Positions 7,226 through 15,289 of a stretch of DNA of 51,114 nt are shown piece by piece (position 1 is the stretch's first letter; every line of letters starts with the position of its first letter). The position numbers were made by a program, and so were the translations under genes. This DNA is from an uncultured Pelagibacteraceae bacterium (GTDB taxonomy: Bacteria > Pseudomonadota > Alphaproteobacteria > Pelagibacterales > Pelagibacteraceae): contig CACEIY010000004.1 in NCBI GenBank assembly GCA_902559635.1, positions 1 to 51,114 of the forward strand, written 5' to 3'. Below the pieces are notes generated by a model, which was given only the letters and a program-made list of their open reading frames with translations, searched no databases and was not told the origin of the DNA.

Positions 7226-8371
7226 ATGAGATTTGAAACTTCGAGGGCTAAGGCCTTAGATCAATTAAATAATTTTGTCGAAAATAATCTTTCAGAATAT
7301 TCTAAATTAAGAAACTTTGATTTTGGACCTAATATCAGATCTAATATTTCTTGTCTATCTCCTTACATTACTCATGGAGTAATCAATGAACTAGAGGTAA
7401 TTAAAACATCTCTAAATAAATTTTCTTTTGCAAAAAATGAAAAATTTATTCAAGAAGTATTATGGCGTGTCTATTGGAAAGGTTGGTTAGAATTAAGACC
7501 AAATGTATGGTCAGATTATTTGATAGAATTAAACCAAATTAAACTAGAGTATAAAAATAATAAAAATTATCTAAAGGCTAAAGAGGGAAAAACCAATATA
7601 GAATGTTTTGACAACTGGATAATGGAACTTAAAGAACATAATTATCTCCATAACCACACAAGAATGTGGTTTGCAAGTATTTGGATATTTACCTTAGAAT
7701 TGCCATGGCAATTAGGAGCGGAGTTTTTTATGAAACATCTTTATGATGGAGATGTAGCTTCTAATACTCTTGGTTGGAGATGGGTAGCTGGGATACAAAC
7801 TAAAGGCAAACATTATCTTGCTAGTGAATGGAATATTAAAAAATTTACTAATAATAGATTTCAAAATATTAAACTCAATGAAAAATCTCCTCCAAAAATA
7901 TCTAAAAAAACTTATTCAGTAATAAAAGAAGATTTTAATAATCCTGAAAATCTTCAAGAAAAAGATCTAATCATTTTTGACAATAATTTATCATTTGAAA
8001 TTTCTAATTTTAAAAATAAAAAATTTAGAAAAATTTTTTTAGTTTGCAATAAAAATGAAAAAAGATTTATAAAACTTAGTGAAAAAGTATTAAAATTTAA
8101 ATCTCTATTAATTGAAGATCAAAAAAAAAGATTAGAAAATAAATCAATTAATTGTGAAATTATTGACATAGAAGAAATAAAAAACTTTAAAGAAGAAATT
8201 TATGCGCTTTATCCAAATATCAGTGAAAATTTAGATTTTATTAACTCTAACAGTATAAATAATATTAAATTTTTATATAGAGAACTTGATCAATATTCTT
8301 GGCAATATTGTAATAAAGGTTTTTTTAATTTTAAAAATTATATACCAAAATTAATTTCAATATTTAATTAA
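7226..8371 (+). CDS. Photolyase/cryptochrome-like FAD-binding protein, FAD domain first
   Basis: 381 residues. The photolyase FAD-binding domain occupies about 1-225: SNISCLSPYITHGVIN, EKFIQEVLWRVYWKGWLELR, the HNHTRMWFASIWIF block, and GDVASNTLGWRWVAGIQTKG. In ordinary photolyases this domain is C-terminal, behind an antenna-binding alpha/beta domain. Here no antenna domain precedes it. Instead residues about 240-381 form an alpha/beta region (DLIIFDNNLSFE, KIFLVCN, then NKGFFNFKNYIPKL at the end) resembling a relocated antenna-type domain. It may be a short photolyase-like repair enzyme or a light sensor; activity cannot be told from sequence. It shares a likely transcript with psiE and overlaps the next gene tail-to-tail by 4 bases. 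Confidence 0.8.
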   Translation: MRFETSRAKALDQLNNFVENNLSEYSKLRNFDFGPNIRSNISCLSPYITHGVINELEVIKTSLNKFSFAKNEKFIQEVLWRVYWKGWLELRPNVWSDYLIELNQIKLEYKNNKNYLKAKEGKTNIECFDNWIMELKEHNYLHNHTRMWFASIWIFTLELPWQLGAEFFMKHLYDGDVASNTLGWRWVAGIQTKGKHYLASEWNIKKFTNNRFQNIKLNEKSPPKISKKTYSVIKEDFNNPENLQEKDLIIFDNNLSFEISNFKNKKFRKIFLVCNKNEKRFIKLSEKVLKFKSLLIEDQKKRLENKSINCEIIDIEEIKNFKEEIYALYPNISENLDFINSNSINNIKFLYRELDQYSWQYCNKGFFNFKNYIPKLISIFN

Positions 8372-8589
8372 AACCACCTAATCATTCCAAGAATGCCTGC
8401 CGTTGCATAAAAAAATTGCAATAACAATATTCCCTTGTGGTCACCTCTATAAGCCCAAATTCCAATTAAAATTGCTGATAAAAGCAATAAACAGAAACCA
8501 AAAAATTCTATTCCAATATTTAATGCCACAAACAATGAATAAAGAATTGCAGTAATAACACCTGCCCATTCAAAAATTTTATTATTCAT
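8368..8589 (-). CDS. Hypothetical three-helix membrane protein
   Basis: 73 residues, nearly all membrane: three hydrophobic segments at about 8-24, 28-47 and 53-72, with the short loop AYRGDHKGI between the last two. The layout resembles small PnuC-like or CBU_0592-like membrane proteins, but I cannot assign a function. Its stop overlaps that of the photolyase-like gene on the other strand. It is probably the last gene of the leftward group that starts with the PhrB-type photolyase. Confidence 0.65.
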   Translation of the reverse strand: MNNKIFEWAGVITAILYSLFVALNIGIEFFGFCLLLLSAILIGIWAYRGDHKGILLLQFFYATAGILGMIRWF

Positions 8590-8613
8590 AAATCTTATAG
8601 AAATTCCCCATAT

Positions 8614-8763
8614 TTATTCTAGCTCATATTTTTTTTGTTTTTTTCTATTGTAAATTTTTTTTTTATTTTGAATTATCTTGTTTCGTAACATTGGCTCTCT
8701 AAGTAATTTCGCTATTGGATTTTTCTTATTTAATTTTTTTTTCTTTTTTTTCCTAATTTTCAT
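8614..8763 (-). CDS. 49-residue basic protein resembling ArfA ribosome-rescue factor
   Basis: The ATG (8763-8761) overlaps the TGA stop of the amidotransferase gene as ATGA, a classic coupling junction. The product begins MKIRKKKKKK, and its core is NPIAKLLREPMLRNKII followed by QNKKK, IYNRKK and the end YELE. The core lines up by eye with E. coli ArfA (AIEALLHDPLFRQRV, then KNKKGKGSYMRKGK): paired leucines, proline, arginine, then Lys-Lys, Tyr and Arg-Lys in order. ArfA recruits release factor 2 to stalled ribosomes. Such short basic proteins are also annotated as unnamed families, so the coding call is firmer than the function. Confidence 0.65.
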   Translation of the reverse strand: MKIRKKKKKKLNKKNPIAKLLREPMLRNKIIQNKKKIYNRKKQKKYELE

Positions 8764-9479
8764 AACATTTTTTTAAAATTATCATAAAGAACCTCTGAAT
8801 AATTATTCATATCAGAAATATTTTCATTAGCAGCTTGATTAAATTTTTCTAAAGCACCATCTCCCAATTGATCTTCAAGAGCTTTTTTATACTCTGGAAC
8901 ACATCCCCACTCATTAACTGTAGTATCTTTAATTTCGATATGAAATTGAATACCATAAGCATGATTTTGATATTTAAAAATTTGATATTTAGTGACAGGT
9001 GATGAAGCTAACAAAGTAACATCTTTATTATTTTCTATTCCTTGAACCTCATATGAATGCCATTGTAAACTTTTAATTTTATCTGGGAATTTTGAAAATA
9101 AATCATCTTGATTTTTTTCTTTGGTAAAATTTATATCCATCATACCAATTTCAGCTGGACTAGACTTCACTACTTTACCACCAACTACTTCACCTAATAA
9201 CTGACAACCTAAGCAAAAACCTAAATAAGGTTTTTTTAGATCTACTACAAATTCTTTAATTCTTTTTTTTTCTTCAATTAACCAAGGGTATTCTTTTTCC
9301 ATATAAGTATCCATTGGACCACCCATACAAAACATTCCATTAAATTTACTTAAATCTCTTGGAATTTTTTCTCCTTCGTCTAATTCAATGGTAGTTAAAT
9401 TTAATCCTTCGGCCAGCATTAAATCTTTAATATAACCAGGATCTTCAATTTTAATATGTTGTAAAATAATAATATTCAC
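8760..9479 (-). CDS. Class I glutamine amidotransferase-like protein
   Basis: 239 residues, a stand-alone GATase1 domain. The nucleophile elbow is GFCLGCQLLG with C89 expected to be catalytic, and the rest of the triad is H180 and E182 in GIQFHIEI. FNGMFCMGGPMDTY forms the oxyanion strand region. No synthase domain is attached, as in the GMP-synthase-like amidotransferases of unknown acceptor; gamma-glutamyl hydrolysis of a small molecule is another option. The start is GTG at 9479. It follows DUF2256 by 6 bases and is coupled to the ArfA-like gene by a 4-base overlap. Confidence 0.88.
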   Translation of the reverse strand: MNIIILQHIKIEDPGYIKDLMLAEGLNLTTIELDEGEKIPRDLSKFNGMFCMGGPMDTYMEKEYPWLIEEKKRIKEFVVDLKKPYLGFCLGCQLLGEVVGGKVVKSSPAEIGMMDINFTKEKNQDDLFSKFPDKIKSLQWHSYEVQGIENNKDVTLLASSPVTKYQIFKYQNHAYGIQFHIEIKDTTVNEWGCVPEYKKALEDQLGDGALEKFNQAANENISDMNNYSEVLYDNFKKML

Positions 9480-9485
9480 TAAACA

Positions 9486-9614
9486 TTAACTTAGCTTAGA
9501 ACACTTCTTTGAACAATATTTTACTCTATACCAATTCAGCTTCCATTTCTTTCGCCAAACAAAAGATCTTTTACAAACAGAGCAAATTTTAGAAGGTAGG
9601 TTTTCTTTTTTCAC
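9486..9614 (-). CDS. DUF2256 zinc-ribbon-like protein
   Basis: 42 residues with a GTG start overlapping the last base of the photolyase TAG (TAGTG). Four cysteines in two pairs, C11-SV-C14 and C34-SKK-C38, frame a tryptophan-rich basic middle (SFVWRKKWKLNW), the DUF2256 pattern. Such proteins are regularly found next to PhrB/cryptochrome-like genes, and this overlap suggests co-translation. Zinc binding is inferred from the cysteines; the role is unknown. Confidence 0.85.
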   Translation of the reverse strand: MKKENLPSKICSVCKRSFVWRKKWKLNWYRVKYCSKKCSKLS

Positions 9615-11104
9615 TAAATTGTATTTTGTTTAATAAATTTATCAGCCTCAAATAGAATTAATTTTTTTCTATCTTTTTTCATTTTATCAAAAATACGAAC
9701 CATCATTGACAATCTTGGGTTTGTTAAAAAAAATTTTCTATTTCGATCAATAAATCTCCAATACAATCCATCCATTGTGTTACACCAGTCACCCTTTTTA
9801 AAATCCATCATTTTCATAAAATAACTTGATCCACAGATGTAAGGTTTCGTAGCAAAAATTCCCCCATCACTAAATAAACCCATACCATAAACGTTCGGTA
9901 CCATTACCCAATCAGAAGAGTCTACGAACATCTCCATAAACCACTTGTAAACAATTTTTGGTTTAATTTCACAAAGGTTCATAATGTTTGATAAAATCAT
10001 CAATCTTTCAATGTGATGAGACCATCCATGATTCATAGCATTCCTAATCGCATGGTCTAATGGTGGTAAGCCAGTTGTTCCTTGATACCAAGAATTTTTC
10101 ATTTTTCTATTTTGATTAAAGAAATTTTTATTTTCCATTTCATCAGAATAACTTTGATAAATACCTCTCATAAACTCCCTCCAACCTATTACCTGACGAA
10201 TATAACCTTCTAGTGAGTTCATTCTTATTTTATTTTTTTTATGAAAAACTAAAATTTTCTGAATTATAAATTCAGGAGTTATCAAACCTAAATTAATATA
10301 AGGACTTAAAGCACTGTGAAATAAAATATTGTCCTTTTGATTAACTGCATCTTCATAGTCACCAAATAAATTTGATTTTTCTTTAATGAAAAAATTCAAA
10401 AGTTTGACTACATCACCATATTCTGTAGCTAACCAAAAATTATTTGTACTTCCAGGATGTTTTTTAAATAACTTTTCAACAATTGGCTTTAATTTTTTAG
10501 TATGACTAGTCTCGTTAATTTTTGGAAATTTTGGAATTGAAATATCTTTTGGTAACTTATTTCTATTATCTTCATCAAAACTCCATTTGCCACCTACTGG
10601 ATTTCCATCAGCACCCATTAATATTCCAGATTTCTTTCTAATTTCTTTATAAAATGAAGCCATAAAAGGCTTTTTTGATTTTTTTAAATAATGTTTAAAT
10701 TCATCTCTAGAATTTAAAAACATCGGTGTTTGAACAATATTCCAATTAATTTTTTCTTTTTTTAAAAACTGTGAAATTTTTTTTTCAAAAAATTTATCTT
10801 CAACTTCAAAACTACTAATTTCTGTTATGTTTTTTTTTGTAATTATCTTTTTTAATTTCTTAAAATAATCATTTTTAAAATTATTTTCTTCAATTTTTAA
10901 ATAATCTAATTTAAATTTATTTTTACTAAGACTATCTGCATAAGATCGCATAGAAGATAAAAATAGTAGTATTTTTTGCTTATGATGTTTTTCATAGGTA
11001 CATAATCCATTGTCTTCTGCCATAAAAAACAGGTGGTCCTTTTTGAAGCGGTCGAGGTATTTTAATGGAAATAATTGATTACCAAGTATAAAAAATAATT
11101 TCAT
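9614..11104 (-). CDS. PhrB-type cryptochrome/photolyase (DPRP family), lacking most Fe-S cysteines
   Basis: 496 residues from the ATG at 11104 (a TTG two codons upstream is less likely). The N-terminal alpha/beta domain starts MKLFFILGNQLFPLKYLD, as in deoxyribodipyrimidine photolyase-related proteins. The C-terminal FAD domain includes VIGWREFMRGIYQ, HHIERLMILSN and WVMVPNVYGMGLFSDGG. The family's characterised members repair (6-4) photoproducts and hold a [4Fe-4S] cluster on four cysteines. Here the first position reads GLPPLDHAI, the CxxC pair is missing (DFKKGDW) and only C441 (WCNTMDGLYW) may match. The gene heads a leftward operon with DUF2256, 27 bases from the divergent SDR gene. Confidence 0.9.
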   Translation of the reverse strand: MKLFFILGNQLFPLKYLDRFKKDHLFFMAEDNGLCTYEKHHKQKILLFLSSMRSYADSLSKNKFKLDYLKIEENNFKNDYFKKLKKIITKKNITEISSFEVEDKFFEKKISQFLKKEKINWNIVQTPMFLNSRDEFKHYLKKSKKPFMASFYKEIRKKSGILMGADGNPVGGKWSFDEDNRNKLPKDISIPKFPKINETSHTKKLKPIVEKLFKKHPGSTNNFWLATEYGDVVKLLNFFIKEKSNLFGDYEDAVNQKDNILFHSALSPYINLGLITPEFIIQKILVFHKKNKIRMNSLEGYIRQVIGWREFMRGIYQSYSDEMENKNFFNQNRKMKNSWYQGTTGLPPLDHAIRNAMNHGWSHHIERLMILSNIMNLCEIKPKIVYKWFMEMFVDSSDWVMVPNVYGMGLFSDGGIFATKPYICGSSYFMKMMDFKKGDWCNTMDGLYWRFIDRNRKFFLTNPRLSMMVRIFDKMKKDRKKLILFEADKFIKQNTI

Positions 11105-11131
11105 AAACAAATATAACTAATAAAAAATTTG

Positions 11132-11842
11132 ATGTCAGAAAAATATCTTATTTTGGGTGCGACAGGATCTATCGGATCAAATTTAGCTCAACAATTAAAA
11201 AATTCGGGATATGATATTCACTTAATTGCAAGAAATGAAAGTGAGGTTAGTTCAATTGCAGAAAAACTAAAATGTACTTACACAGTTGCTGATGTTCTCG
11301 AAGAAGGTTTTGTAGATAAAGTTAAAGCAGATATTGATGATATTAAAGGTCTTGCTTATTGTGTAGGATCGATAGATTTAAAACCTCTGAGAATGGTTAG
11401 TGAAGAAGATTTTAATAAATGTATGAAATTAAATCTTTATTCAGCAGTTGATGTTATCAAAGGATATCAAGAAAGTTTAAAAAAAAATAAAGGCTCAATA
11501 GTTTTATTTTCAACAGTTGCTGCTCAAAGAGGATTTACAAATCATGCTATTATAGCTTCAACAAAAGCTGCTGTGGAAGGATTAACAGTATCTCTAGCAG
11601 CAGAATTTGCCCCTAACATTAGAGTAAACTGTATAGCTCCAAGTTTAACAAAATCTAAAATTGCAAAACCTATGCTTAAAAATAATGTAATAGCAGAAGG
11701 CATCGCAAAAGCTCATCCATTAAAAAGGTTAGGGGAAGGAAGAGACTCTGCTTCTCTAGCTAAATTTTTAATTACTGAAGATAGTTCATGGGTTACAGGT
11801 CAAATAATTGCTGTAGATGGAGGGAGATCAAAATTATCTTAG
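11132..11842 (+). CDS. Short-chain dehydrogenase/reductase (SDR)
   Basis: 236 residues from the ATG at 11132. The cofactor motif is GATGSIGSN (near 8-16), a TGxxxGxG variant, followed by the basic residue in IARNESE, which favours NADP(H). Later elements are LAYCVGSID, VLFSTVAAQRG with the catalytic serine region, STKAAVEGL with the lysine, and WVTGQIIAVDGG. The usual YxxxK tyrosine is not present: the motif reads IIASTKAAV, so the catalytic tyrosine position is isoleucine or alanine. Substrate unknown. It is divergent from the photolyase operon with only 27 bases between starts. Confidence 0.85.
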   Translation: MSEKYLILGATGSIGSNLAQQLKNSGYDIHLIARNESEVSSIAEKLKCTYTVADVLEEGFVDKVKADIDDIKGLAYCVGSIDLKPLRMVSEEDFNKCMKLNLYSAVDVIKGYQESLKKNKGSIVLFSTVAAQRGFTNHAIIASTKAAVEGLTVSLAAEFAPNIRVNCIAPSLTKSKIAKPMLKNNVIAEGIAKAHPLKRLGEGRDSASLAKFLITEDSSWVTGQIIAVDGGRSKLS

Positions 11843-11849
11843 AAAAAAA

Positions 11850-12116
11850 TTAATTATCTAAAATTTTTTTTTTTGCTTTTTCAAACTCTTCTTGTGTTAA
11901 AACACCACTTTGTAAAAGTTCATTTAGTTTATTTAATTCACTAGTTAAATTTTTAGGATCATTTAATGAGTTTTCTTTTTCTTCATAATTATCAATTTCC
12001 AAATTAGATCTTTTAGAACTTTTTGCACCAAATCCTGTCATGATAGCTCTACCACCTAAATAAAGCACAAAAATAAAAATAGGAATTACTAATCCAAAAA
12101 AAATTATCTTTTCCAT
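11850..12116 (-). CDS. Small membrane-anchored protein with C-terminal SHOCT-like motif
   Basis: 88 residues: an N-terminal membrane helix at about 4-26, a charged linker, and a C-terminal SHOCT-type helical hairpin (LNKLNELLQSGVLTQEEFEK, then AKKKIL). SHOCT motifs are short oligomerisation or membrane-associated modules, and no enzymatic role is implied. It is separated by 3 bases from the small gene upstream on the same strand and is convergent with the SDR gene. Confidence 0.75.
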   Translation of the reverse strand: MEKIIFFGLVIPIFIFVLYLGGRAIMTGFGAKSSKRSNLEIDNYEEKENSLNDPKNLTSELNKLNELLQSGVLTQEEFEKAKKKILDN

Positions 12117-12119
12117 AAT

Positions 12120-12323
12120 TTAATCTTCATCTTCCTCTCTCCAATTTTTTTCATACATTAGCCAAGCAGCATATATTACTGAAAATGTTCCAACGATCAT
12201 ACCATAATCAAATCCAGTTTGTTGATCAAATAAGTACCAACCTAATTGAGTTGCTCCAATTGGAGGAATTGTAAGTATAGCCATAAGAATAACTATCCTG
12301 TAGGGATATTTTGGTTTTTTCAT
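12120..12323 (-). CDS. Hypothetical two-helix membrane protein
   Basis: 67 residues with two membrane segments (about 9-29 and 40-57), a basic N-terminus (MKKPKYPYR) and an acidic C-terminus (NWREEDED). I do not recognise it. It lies 38 bases downstream of folD on the same strand and 3 bases before the SHOCT gene, so these are probably co-transcribed. Confidence 0.65.
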   Translation of the reverse strand: MKKPKYPYRIVILMAILTIPPIGATQLGWYLFDQQTGFDYGMIVGTFSVIYAAWLMYEKNWREEDED

Positions 12324-12361
12324 AACCTAAATTTATCAAAAATAATCTATAGATTTAAATA

Positions 12362-13207
12362 TTAAATTTGCGATCTTTTGAAACAGTCAATTGTATTTTT
12401 TAATAAACAAGCAATCGTCATAGGTCCAACACCGCCAGGAACTGGAGTTAAAGCTTTTGCTTTTTTTGATACTTCATCAAATGCTACATCACCAACAATT
12501 CCTTTATCAGTTTTATTTATACCAACATCAATTACAATTGAGTCTTTTTTAATCCAATCACCTTTAACTAGTTCTGGGATACCGACAGCTGCTACAATAA
12601 TATCTGCCTCTAAGCATTCAGCTTTCAAGTCTTTAGTTTTTGAATGAGTAATTGTTACTGTACAATTTTCTTTTAAAAGAAGTTGAGTCATTGGTTTACC
12701 ATTTAAATTTGACCTTCCAACTACAACTGCTTTTTTTCCACTTAAATTAGGTTCAATTTTTTTTATTAACAAATAACATCCTAATGGTGTGCATGGCACA
12801 GAACTTTCATAACCTGAAGAAAGATTTCCTACATTAATTGGATGAAACCCGTCTACATCTTTGGAAGGATGGATTGCCTCAATAACTTTTTGTTTATTAA
12901 TATGCTTTGGTAACGGCAACTGAACCAAAATACCTGATACACTCACATTTTTATTTAATTCTTTTATTTTATCTAAAACAACTTTTTCTTCTATACTGTC
13001 TGGATACTTGATGATCTCGGATTTAAGCCCAACTTCATTGGCAGATTTTTCTTTATTTCGAACATAAATTTGACTTGGTGCCAAATCTCCAATTAAAATT
13101 ACAGATAATCCAGGAACTCTATTATATTTTGCTTTTAAAGCAGAAACTTCCTTTTTAAGTTCTTCTCTTAATAATGCTGCTTCTTTTTTACCATCAATTA
13201 AAATCAT
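12362..13207 (-). CDS. folD: Bifunctional methylene-THF dehydrogenase/cyclohydrolase
   Basis: 281 residues. FolD landmarks are YVRNKEKSANEVG (with the catalytic lysine K56 in the YxxxK motif), ILVQLPLPKHIN, KDVDGFHP, the NADP-binding VVGRSNLNGKPMTQLLL and the C-terminal TPVPGGVGPMTIACLL. It interconverts 5,10-methylene-THF and 10-formyl-THF. The start is 7 bases after the yggT stop, so it probably belongs to the leftward chain hemC-hemD-mscS-yggT-folD. Confidence 0.96.
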   Translation of the reverse strand: MILIDGKKEAALLREELKKEVSALKAKYNRVPGLSVILIGDLAPSQIYVRNKEKSANEVGLKSEIIKYPDSIEEKVVLDKIKELNKNVSVSGILVQLPLPKHINKQKVIEAIHPSKDVDGFHPINVGNLSSGYESSVPCTPLGCYLLIKKIEPNLSGKKAVVVGRSNLNGKPMTQLLLKENCTVTITHSKTKDLKAECLEADIIVAAVGIPELVKGDWIKKDSIVIDVGINKTDKGIVGDVAFDEVSKKAKALTPVPGGVGPMTIACLLKNTIDCFKRSQI

Positions 13208-13214
13208 AAATTTT

Positions 13215-13505
13215 TTAGAATATCATAGGTGCAATGTAGAGTTTCATACACATTTCTATAAACCAAATCAATAGAAGTAAAATTATAGGTGATATATCTA
13301 AAGAACCTAAATTTGGGAGGAAACGTCTAATTCTATTTAAAAAAGGATCAGTTAATCGATAAGTCAGTTCTAAAACTGCATAAACAAATCTATTTTGTGT
13401 ATTTAAGATGTTAAAAGCAATCAACCAACTAACTATAACATTGGCTATCACCACATAGGAATACAGTTTTAATATCTGCAAAACTAAATAGAAAATAGCT
13501 ATCAT
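13215..13505 (-). CDS. yggT: YggT family membrane protein
   Basis: 96 residues with two membrane helices (about 4-33 and 71-93). The middle segment LTYRLTDPFLNRIRRFLPNL then GSLDISPII is the YggT signature. The family is linked to cell division, osmotic adaptation or membrane homeostasis depending on species. It overlaps mscS by 4 bases (ATGA), suggesting coupled translation; the pairing with a mechanosensitive channel fits an osmotic context. Confidence 0.88.
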   Translation of the reverse strand: MIAIFYLVLQILKLYSYVVIANVIVSWLIAFNILNTQNRFVYAVLELTYRLTDPFLNRIRRFLPNLGSLDISPIILLLLIWFIEMCMKLYIAPMIF

Positions 13506-14587
13506 TTTTTTTCGATATAAATTGACTGACTCGGAAAAGCAAAAGAGGCTTTGTTATTTTCAACAATTTGTTTAATTTCAATTGCTAAACGTTCTTTTAC
13601 TGATAGCCACTCATTCCAACTATCTGTTTTAGTAAAACATCGTACATACATATCTATCGAACTATCAGAAAATTTATCAACTCTTACTGCTAATCCTATA
13701 CTTGTATTAAAATCTTCACTCTTATTAATATGATTTTCTATCTGATCTCTTATAGTTTTTAATTGATCTACAGTAGTGTCATATTGGAGAGTGATTATCC
13801 AACTAATTAACCAATTTGATGTCTCACTAATATTAATAACAGCATTTTCTGCAAACTGAAAATTTGGAATGATCGCTAATGATTTATCAAATTTTCTAAT
13901 TGTCGTAGATCTAAAACCAATTTTTTCAACAATTCCCTCTATTATTCCATCAACAGAAATCCAATCTCCAATTTTAAATCTTTTTTCTACAAGAACTAAA
14001 ATTCCTGAAATTAAATTTTTAAATAAATCTTGAGCGCCTAAAGCTACAGCAACCCCAAACAAACCTAGACCAGCAATAATTGGACCAATTTTTATACCCC
14101 ATAATTCCAATACGGCTGCCAAACCCAAAATAAATATAAGTATTTTTAGTGATTTAATTATCCAGCCAATAAGTTCTCTTGTTAATAATTTATCCAGTCC
14201 ACTTAGTATATATGAGACAGGTTCTATAATTTGATGAATAACCCAAAAAATTAAAATAGTTATTAAAGTTCTATTAATTGTATCCACTACCTCTCGACCT
14301 TCAATTGAGAAAGTCATGTAATAACTTGCAATAAAAAAACCTAAAACAATTGGTAAAAATCTTGCTGGACCTGTAAGAGATTGAACAAAAGTATCATCTA
14401 GTTTATTTGTTGTTCTTTTTGAAATAATTTCTAATTTTTTTATAATCAATTTGCTAATCAATCCTCTAAAAATTAAAAATACTAAGAATATTAAAATTCC
14501 AATCAGTATTTGAAAAATATCAACACCAAGGATTCCCTTATTCCAAACTGATAAGAATATTTCTGAAAAATTATTTATTAATTTCAT
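13502..14587 (-). CDS. mscS: MscS-family mechanosensitive ion channel
   Basis: 361 residues. Several N-terminal membrane helices lead to the pore-lining helix GLGLFGVAVALGAQDLFKNL near 175-195, followed by the beta-domain hallmark LVEKRFKIGDWISV and then IIEGIVEKIGFRSTTIR. It releases solutes on hypo-osmotic shock. The C-terminal domain is the standard MscS alpha/beta cage. It sits 2 bases downstream of hemD and overlaps yggT by 4 bases. Confidence 0.93.
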   Translation of the reverse strand: MKLINNFSEIFLSVWNKGILGVDIFQILIGILIFLVFLIFRGLISKLIIKKLEIISKRTTNKLDDTFVQSLTGPARFLPIVLGFFIASYYMTFSIEGREVVDTINRTLITILIFWVIHQIIEPVSYILSGLDKLLTRELIGWIIKSLKILIFILGLAAVLELWGIKIGPIIAGLGLFGVAVALGAQDLFKNLISGILVLVEKRFKIGDWISVDGIIEGIVEKIGFRSTTIRKFDKSLAIIPNFQFAENAVINISETSNWLISWIITLQYDTTVDQLKTIRDQIENHINKSEDFNTSIGLAVRVDKFSDSSIDMYVRCFTKTDSWNEWLSVKERLAIEIKQIVENNKASFAFPSQSIYIEKK

Positions 14588-14589
14588 AA

Positions 14590-15288
14590 TTAAATTTTAT
14601 ATAACAAAAACTCTTCTTCTCCAGGATTAAAAAGAAAAATTTTCTTCCATTTAATTTCATTCAATATTGATGAGGTTTTTTCGCTTATACACATTAAATT
14701 TGTATTCATCCAAAGATTTTCTGATTGATAAATTTTGATAAAATTTAAAAAACTAGAAGCACTATTTTGAGAATAAACATAAACCATATCTGGCATATTC
14801 ATTTTTAGATCTTTAACAAAATTTTCATCGAATTTCTGATTATGACTAACTTTGTAATTAATAACTCTTTTAATGCTATAACCCTCTTTTAATAGTTTTT
14901 GATCTAGATCAACTGAAATTGTTTCTCCACTAACATAAAGTAGTTGTCTGTCTGTTAAATCATAATATTTTAAAATTAATTCTTTTAAATTTGAAACATT
15001 TCCTTCAGCAGAAAATGTATTTTGAAATCCCACACTTCTTGCTTTTTTTTCGGTTGTATCTCCTACACAAAAACACTTTATGTTTTTATCTAATTTGTTT
15101 AAATGTAAAAATTTTACTGCATTAGCACTTGTAAAAATGATTCCACCATAATCAGAAAAATTTATCTCTTCGTGGTTAATTTTATTAATGCTTATTAATG
15201 GAAGATGAGAAACTTGATGGCCTAAAGATTTAAATTTTAAAATCATTTCTACAGAGTCTTCTAATGGTCTAGTTAATAATATATGCAT
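14590..15288 (-). CDS. hemD: Uroporphyrinogen-III synthase
   Basis: 232 residues with the two-lobed HemD pattern: N-terminal ILLTRPLEDSVEM, the middle GGIIFTSANAVKFL and CVGDTTEKKARSVGF, and C-terminal VYVYSQNSASSFL and CISEKTSSIL. Sequence is weakly conserved in this family, but position one base after hemC is decisive. It cyclises hydroxymethylbilane to uroporphyrinogen III, the substrate for hemE at 45023. Confidence 0.9.
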   Translation of the reverse strand: MHILLTRPLEDSVEMILKFKSLGHQVSHLPLISINKINHEEINFSDYGGIIFTSANAVKFLHLNKLDKNIKCFCVGDTTEKKARSVGFQNTFSAEGNVSNLKELILKYYDLTDRQLLYVSGETISVDLDQKLLKEGYSIKRVINYKVSHNQKFDENFVKDLKMNMPDMVYVYSQNSASSFLNFIKIYQSENLWMNTNLMCISEKTSSILNEIKWKKIFLFNPGEEEFLLYKI

Positions 15289-15289
15289 A

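Noticed and set aside
11104-11110. TTG as the start of the PhrB-type photolyase gene
   Set aside because: An ATG two codons later gives the family start MKLFFILGNQ, and the extension adds nothing.
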